10,954 bases of DNA from Larix sibirica (taxonomy: Eukaryota > Streptophyta > Pinopsida > Pinales > Pinaceae): assembly GCA_004151065.3 (NCBI GenBank), contig NWUY0300042608.1:21247-32200 (forward strand). Reading direction: 5' to 3'. The notes below the pieces were generated by a model. The model was not told the DNA's origin. It worked only from the letters and a program-made list of their open reading frames with translations, and did no database searches. A program made the translations under genes and the position numbers. Numbering within the stretch: position 1 is the stretch's first letter; the number at the start of each line of letters is the position of its first letter. Positions 8,190 through 10,954 of this stretch are shown here, one piece after another.

Positions 8190-9577
8190 GTTGATATGTA
8201 AATGAAGCATTTATGCTCCACTCGCTTCACCAACATGTATACTATGCAGGATAAAAGTTTGGTCTTTATTCTCAATGTTACACGGAGAGTTTTGTTCTTT
8301 GAAATGGATTCAAGGAATGTTCTTAGGTGTAACCTACACATACAACAACCATCTATATTTTCATTAATAACAAATATTCTTAGTTGATATTTTGGTTGCT
8401 AACACTAGGAAAGCACACAATGACTGGTTATACCTCCCCTAGACAAGCATTGAGTTCTTAGTGTTTGCAATGCTCTGTCACTGAGTACTATGTCTTCAAG
8501 ATTTGGTTCACTACTTTATTTTTCACAAATTAAACAAACCACAAGTCAAGTTGAGATCAAACATATTGGTGGATAAATGGGCATGTCCAACTATGGATAC
8601 CATTCTTAGGTTATTGGCTTCTAGTGTTGAGGCCAATGATCAACAATGGAGCCAACCCACTCTAGGTTCTATGATACCAATGAAGAAATGAAACTCGGTT
8701 CTTTTCTGATTTACCAAACTATCACTCTAATGTACAAGAAAACAATTGTTCCAAGCCTAAATAATTCAAGTTCCCAATGGTTCCTACTTATTCTCAATGG
8801 GATGTCATAAAACCTAAACAAACTACTTCCCAAAATTGGGTCTTCGATGAATCTTCAGGATTGGAGAAATTTTTCTTGGAGTACAATTTAGGCTAAGTTG
8901 AATTCTATGCAAATGTGAAAATCAATTTCTTCACTCAAAAAGGGAATTGATTTATATTCAAAGGTTAACTCCACTTGATATAGGATTGGATAATACCACC
9001 AACCATAGATTTTAGAAAAGAGTTGTTGGAACTTCCATTAGAAAATAATAACCAACAACACATTAAATCTACCAATTTAATTGCAAATCCCTCTCATACA
9101 CGCTCTTATTGTTCACTAGAAGCCATTAAAAGCACAATAAATCAAGAATACAAGAAGAATTCATCACACAATCCGCAAAGATGCGCAAAGCATGTTATTT
9201 ACCCTAGAATCCAAACATCAAAACCAACATCAATGGTTGTTCAATATTTTATTTTGGCAATGTTTGATTTCAATCTAGCTTTGGACTCTATGTGCCTCCT
9301 CCTCTCTTGGATAGAAAAAATCCCTTTGAGAATCTCATTACAAAGAGATATAGGAGAGATGGGGTAATTAGAAGACCAAGGGACTAAACTTTTAGTTCAC
9401 ATTCCTCTCTCCTATTTTCATTTATTTATTTTATTCAATGTTTTTTGTCTCCTCATCTTATTTAACTATACATTGTAGTGTGTTTTATGTCTTATCTAAC
9501 CTTTAATTTATTGTTGAGTTAAATTGCAAGTATTGAGTCTTATGACCATTCAATTGGTTCAGATCCATTTTGGATCA
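8190..9577 (-). mobile_element. Insertion splitting RNase H; possible LTR-retrotransposon fragment
   Basis: Pol homology stops at NPMYYI (about 9580) and resumes with ILRQ, stop, LINCKFTCWIVIL (from about 8188), exactly the next expected segment. The roughly 1.39 kb between is therefore foreign. The flanks may share a decayed duplication: AATGT at 9578-9582 versus AATAT at 8185-8189, one mismatch. Inside, a minus-strand PBS-like site (8679-8665) follows a possible LTR of about 0.9 kb (8681-9577, starting TG and ending CA on the plus strand). No second LTR copy is visible at 8190-8660, so the insert would be truncated. No protein family is recognised; a 114-codon plus-strand frame at 9023-9367 has no match. 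A 6-bp inverted repeat (GATCCA, TTT, TGGATC) lies at 9562-9576. Confidence 0.55.
8665..8679 (-). other. PBS-like site, tRNA-iMet type
   Basis: The minus strand reads TGGTATCATAGAACC, close to the common plant PBS that begins TGGTATCAGAG and pairs with initiator tRNA-Met. It lies one base after a CA that could end an LTR (...TTTCTTCA). The first eight bases match exactly and a ninth-position change follows. It supports a minus-strand LTR element of a different family from the surrounding pol, whose lineage PBS is the TGGTGAC type at 3967. Confidence 0.45.
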
Positions 9578-10954
9578 AATGTAATACATGGGATTTAAAT
9601 TGTCTACAACCTTGGTTTAGCAAAGAAGGATGTAATGGTGAAGCTTCTAAACTAAATGGACCACAATGAAGGCCAAATCTCATCGTGATTGTAGTTTAAC
9701 AAAGATCCTAACTAGTTTTTCTAACATAGTAGATCGCATGATCACATTAGTCATCCCCTTGTTTAACTACTACAACAATGATGGTGAAAATTGAGGATGA
9801 CATCTAAAAGGATAAAATCATTATTAAAATCAAGACTAGTTGATAAGGGGTGTAGTGTTGAGCACATTTTTCAATGCATCAAATGACTTTTGGACTTAAT
9901 CATCCCCCATTAGTATCTTGGCATTAAAATATGCAAAATCCAATACAAAACACCACAAGAAGTGGGATTTGTATTACAATAACTGTAAATCCATGGTGGT
10001 GAAAGATTTATAATGGATAGGACTTTTAATGAATCGATAATAATCCCTTACTTCGTGATGATGATTTTGAGGAGGAATCCAGTTGTGATGCACAAGGCAC
10101 ACTTGAGAGGTTTCAAAAAATGGTTGTATTGTCAATACAAGAGAAAGACAATGAGAAGATATTTTAAGTATTATGACGGTTGTTTATATCTACTTGTAAG
10201 ATCATCAAGGTAAGCCAAAATTATGTGCACCATATCATGGAACAATAGAACATGGCATGTTGGAATGAGTCCAAAGGGCATGACATGATAAGAAAAATGT
10301 CCCCATGATGTAGTAAATGGAGTATTGCATTGATCCTAGGGGTGAATCTAGATTTGATTAAGATAAAGAACCCATTCGTGAAGGAGAGGACTTCATCATC
10401 AGTGCATTCATTAATCACTTGGTTAATGAATGAAGGAGGGAGTTCGTCTTTAGCAAATCCTAATTGATATCATGGAAATCAATGCATACTCATATGGTTC
10501 CCCGCTTCTCGATAGGAAAAGAATCAAATACCTTGGAAGTATATATGATTGGGTATATACAACTTAGTGTGTGTAATTTATCAATTTTTCTTTGATGGTC
10601 GTGACTTTTTCAAGATGGATAGGTCATTATTTAATCTAAATAAATTATGCATCCAATAAGATGTCGACTTACCGCTAAAAAATATTGGGTCTATGCCAAT
10701 CATTTTTTAGCATGACCAAGCAAATATGTCATGAAACTCTTAGGATATTTCTTTGTAATTTGCTACCTCTTTGGGGGAATCGGTGACTCCAATTAGAATT
10801 ACATTTTCAATGATGTCAGTAATAACAAAATTATCATTTGGTTTTGGAAATCTTGGCCATGTTGTCTTCATCAAAATCATTTGGGGTAGGGATGAGATGT
10901 TTGAACCAATGTACATTCCCATGGGAAATGAAATCCTTAGCTTTGATATTATAA
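9576..10954 (-). pseudogene. pol: Decayed pol: linker, reverse transcriptase and start of RNase H
   Basis: RT copies element RNA into cDNA. In order on the minus strand: FVITDIIENVILIG and SPKEVANYKEIS (about 10840-10740); EFHDIFAWS and GIDP (10739-10686), a hallmark just before RT; KRGTI, stop, VCIDFHDIN (10507-10463); ELPPSFINQVINECTDDEVL then SFTNGFF (10440-10368); GDIFLIMSCPLDSFQHAMFY; the active-site YLDDL (10212-10198); KPLKCALCITTGFLL; GIIIDSLKV; PPDFNNDFILY (about 9840); HAIYYVRKTS; KLHHYILLC (about 9650); and NPMYYI, where the insertion breaks RNase H. The Asp normally found in the first catalytic motif is Asn (codon 10376-10374). Several stops and frameshifts are present. Confidence 0.88.
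10201..10212 (-). other. RT active-site motif YLDD, intact
   Basis: The minus-strand codons TAC CTT GAT GAT encode YLDD, followed by L-T-S-R. This is the metal-binding double-Asp motif of reverse transcriptase. It survives although the third catalytic Asp (10376-10374) has become Asn and the flanks carry stops. Confidence 0.85.

Larger units (their letters stand above)
6767..8190 (-). pseudogene. pol: Decayed pol: end of RNase H and integrase
   Basis: Integrase joins element cDNA to the host chromosome. From the insertion edge, the minus strand reads CWIVIL, stop, WFDIKFIILKSKKALSLIE (about 8148-8090), then DIPTRDIDPP, a WY-containing segment near 7985, and LLIISRL. Next come the HHCC zinc domain (7787-7662), the core with VIDYFTKWVE and DHGTPFKN (7525-7290), TPFHLIHGIEVVLPI (about 7165-7110), LEQQLVSLEHGDKHH, KCFKAHYGYYRS, KGAYVLDY, and the end FNGFYLK, stop, FYA, then TGA at 6769-6767. 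The order is complete for Ty3 integrase, but stops and frameshifts are spread throughout. The C-terminal GPY/F segment is missing. Confidence 0.9.
6767..10954 (-). mobile_element. Right Ty3/gypsy (Tat/Ogre-type) retrotransposon, pol part
   Basis: The minus strand carries the order protease-RT linker, RT, RNase H, integrase zinc domain, integrase core and integrase C-terminus, which is diagnostic of Ty3/gypsy. Copia elements instead have integrase before RT. The element enters from beyond the right edge, so its gag, protease and 5' LTR are not seen. It is split by an insertion at about 8190-9577. Its motifs match the same plant family as the left gag. Confidence 0.88.

Noticed and set aside
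9023-9367. 114-codon plus-strand frame, the longest in the window
   Set aside because: It shows no recognisable domain and no codon-like pattern, and it lies inside the inserted, probably LTR, DNA. It is treated as chance.
1-10954. One single retrotransposon covering the whole window
   Set aside because: On the shared strand, gag lies downstream of integrase, which is the wrong order for one element.
1-10954. tRNA, rRNA, CRISPR arrays, prokaryotic operons or toxin systems
   Set aside because: No cloverleaf, repeat-spacer pattern or gene cluster was seen. The PBS-like sites match only tRNA ends, as expected for retroelements.

Overview
The window looks like nuclear DNA from a plant with a large, repeat-rich genome. 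It is AT-rich, appears to have few CG dinucleotides, and contains no intact gene. Almost everything recognisable is decayed Ty3/gypsy LTR-retrotransposon sequence of the Tat/Ogre type, all on the minus strand. The protein blocks resemble a family I associate with seed plants, possibly gymnosperms, but the sequence alone does not fix the species.

From right to left, which is the direction of transcription, the layout is as follows. (1) 10954 to 9576: the protease-RT linker, reverse transcriptase and start of RNase H of one element (the 'right element'), entering from beyond the right edge. (2) 9577 to about 8190: a foreign insertion of about 1.4 kb splitting RNase H. It carries a PBS-like site and may contain one LTR of another element. 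(3) 8190 to 6767: the same pol resumes, with the end of RNase H, the integrase HHCC zinc domain, the DD35E core and the integrase C-terminus. (4) 6766 to about 5075: unassigned AT-rich DNA, possibly with a decayed plus-strand coding remnant (about 5100-6030). (5) About 5074 to 3972: an LTR-like segment with a minus-strand TATA box and polyadenylation signals. (6) 3967 to 3950: a primer-binding site. (7) 3949 to 2409: an untranslated leader of about 1.5 kb. (8) 2408 to 1: gag and the gag-protease linker of a second element (the 'left element'), leaving through the left edge.

The order pol, LTR, PBS, gag on one strand means these are two partial elements in the same orientation, not one. Both halves look like the same family, and I see only one LTR-like unit between them. 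This is what a tandem pair sharing one LTR would look like, although two neighbouring insertions are not excluded.

Both elements are dead. Stops and frameshifts are scattered through gag and pol, many fitting C-to-T change at glutamine and arginine codons, as expected from cytosine-methylation silencing. A catalytic Asp of RT is replaced by Asn, and the GPY/F part of integrase is deleted. I found no tRNA, rRNA, CRISPR or host gene. The open frames over 60 codons are mostly chance or shadow frames. I see no convincing new biological system; the tandem structure and the unassigned plus-strand frame are the points worth checking.
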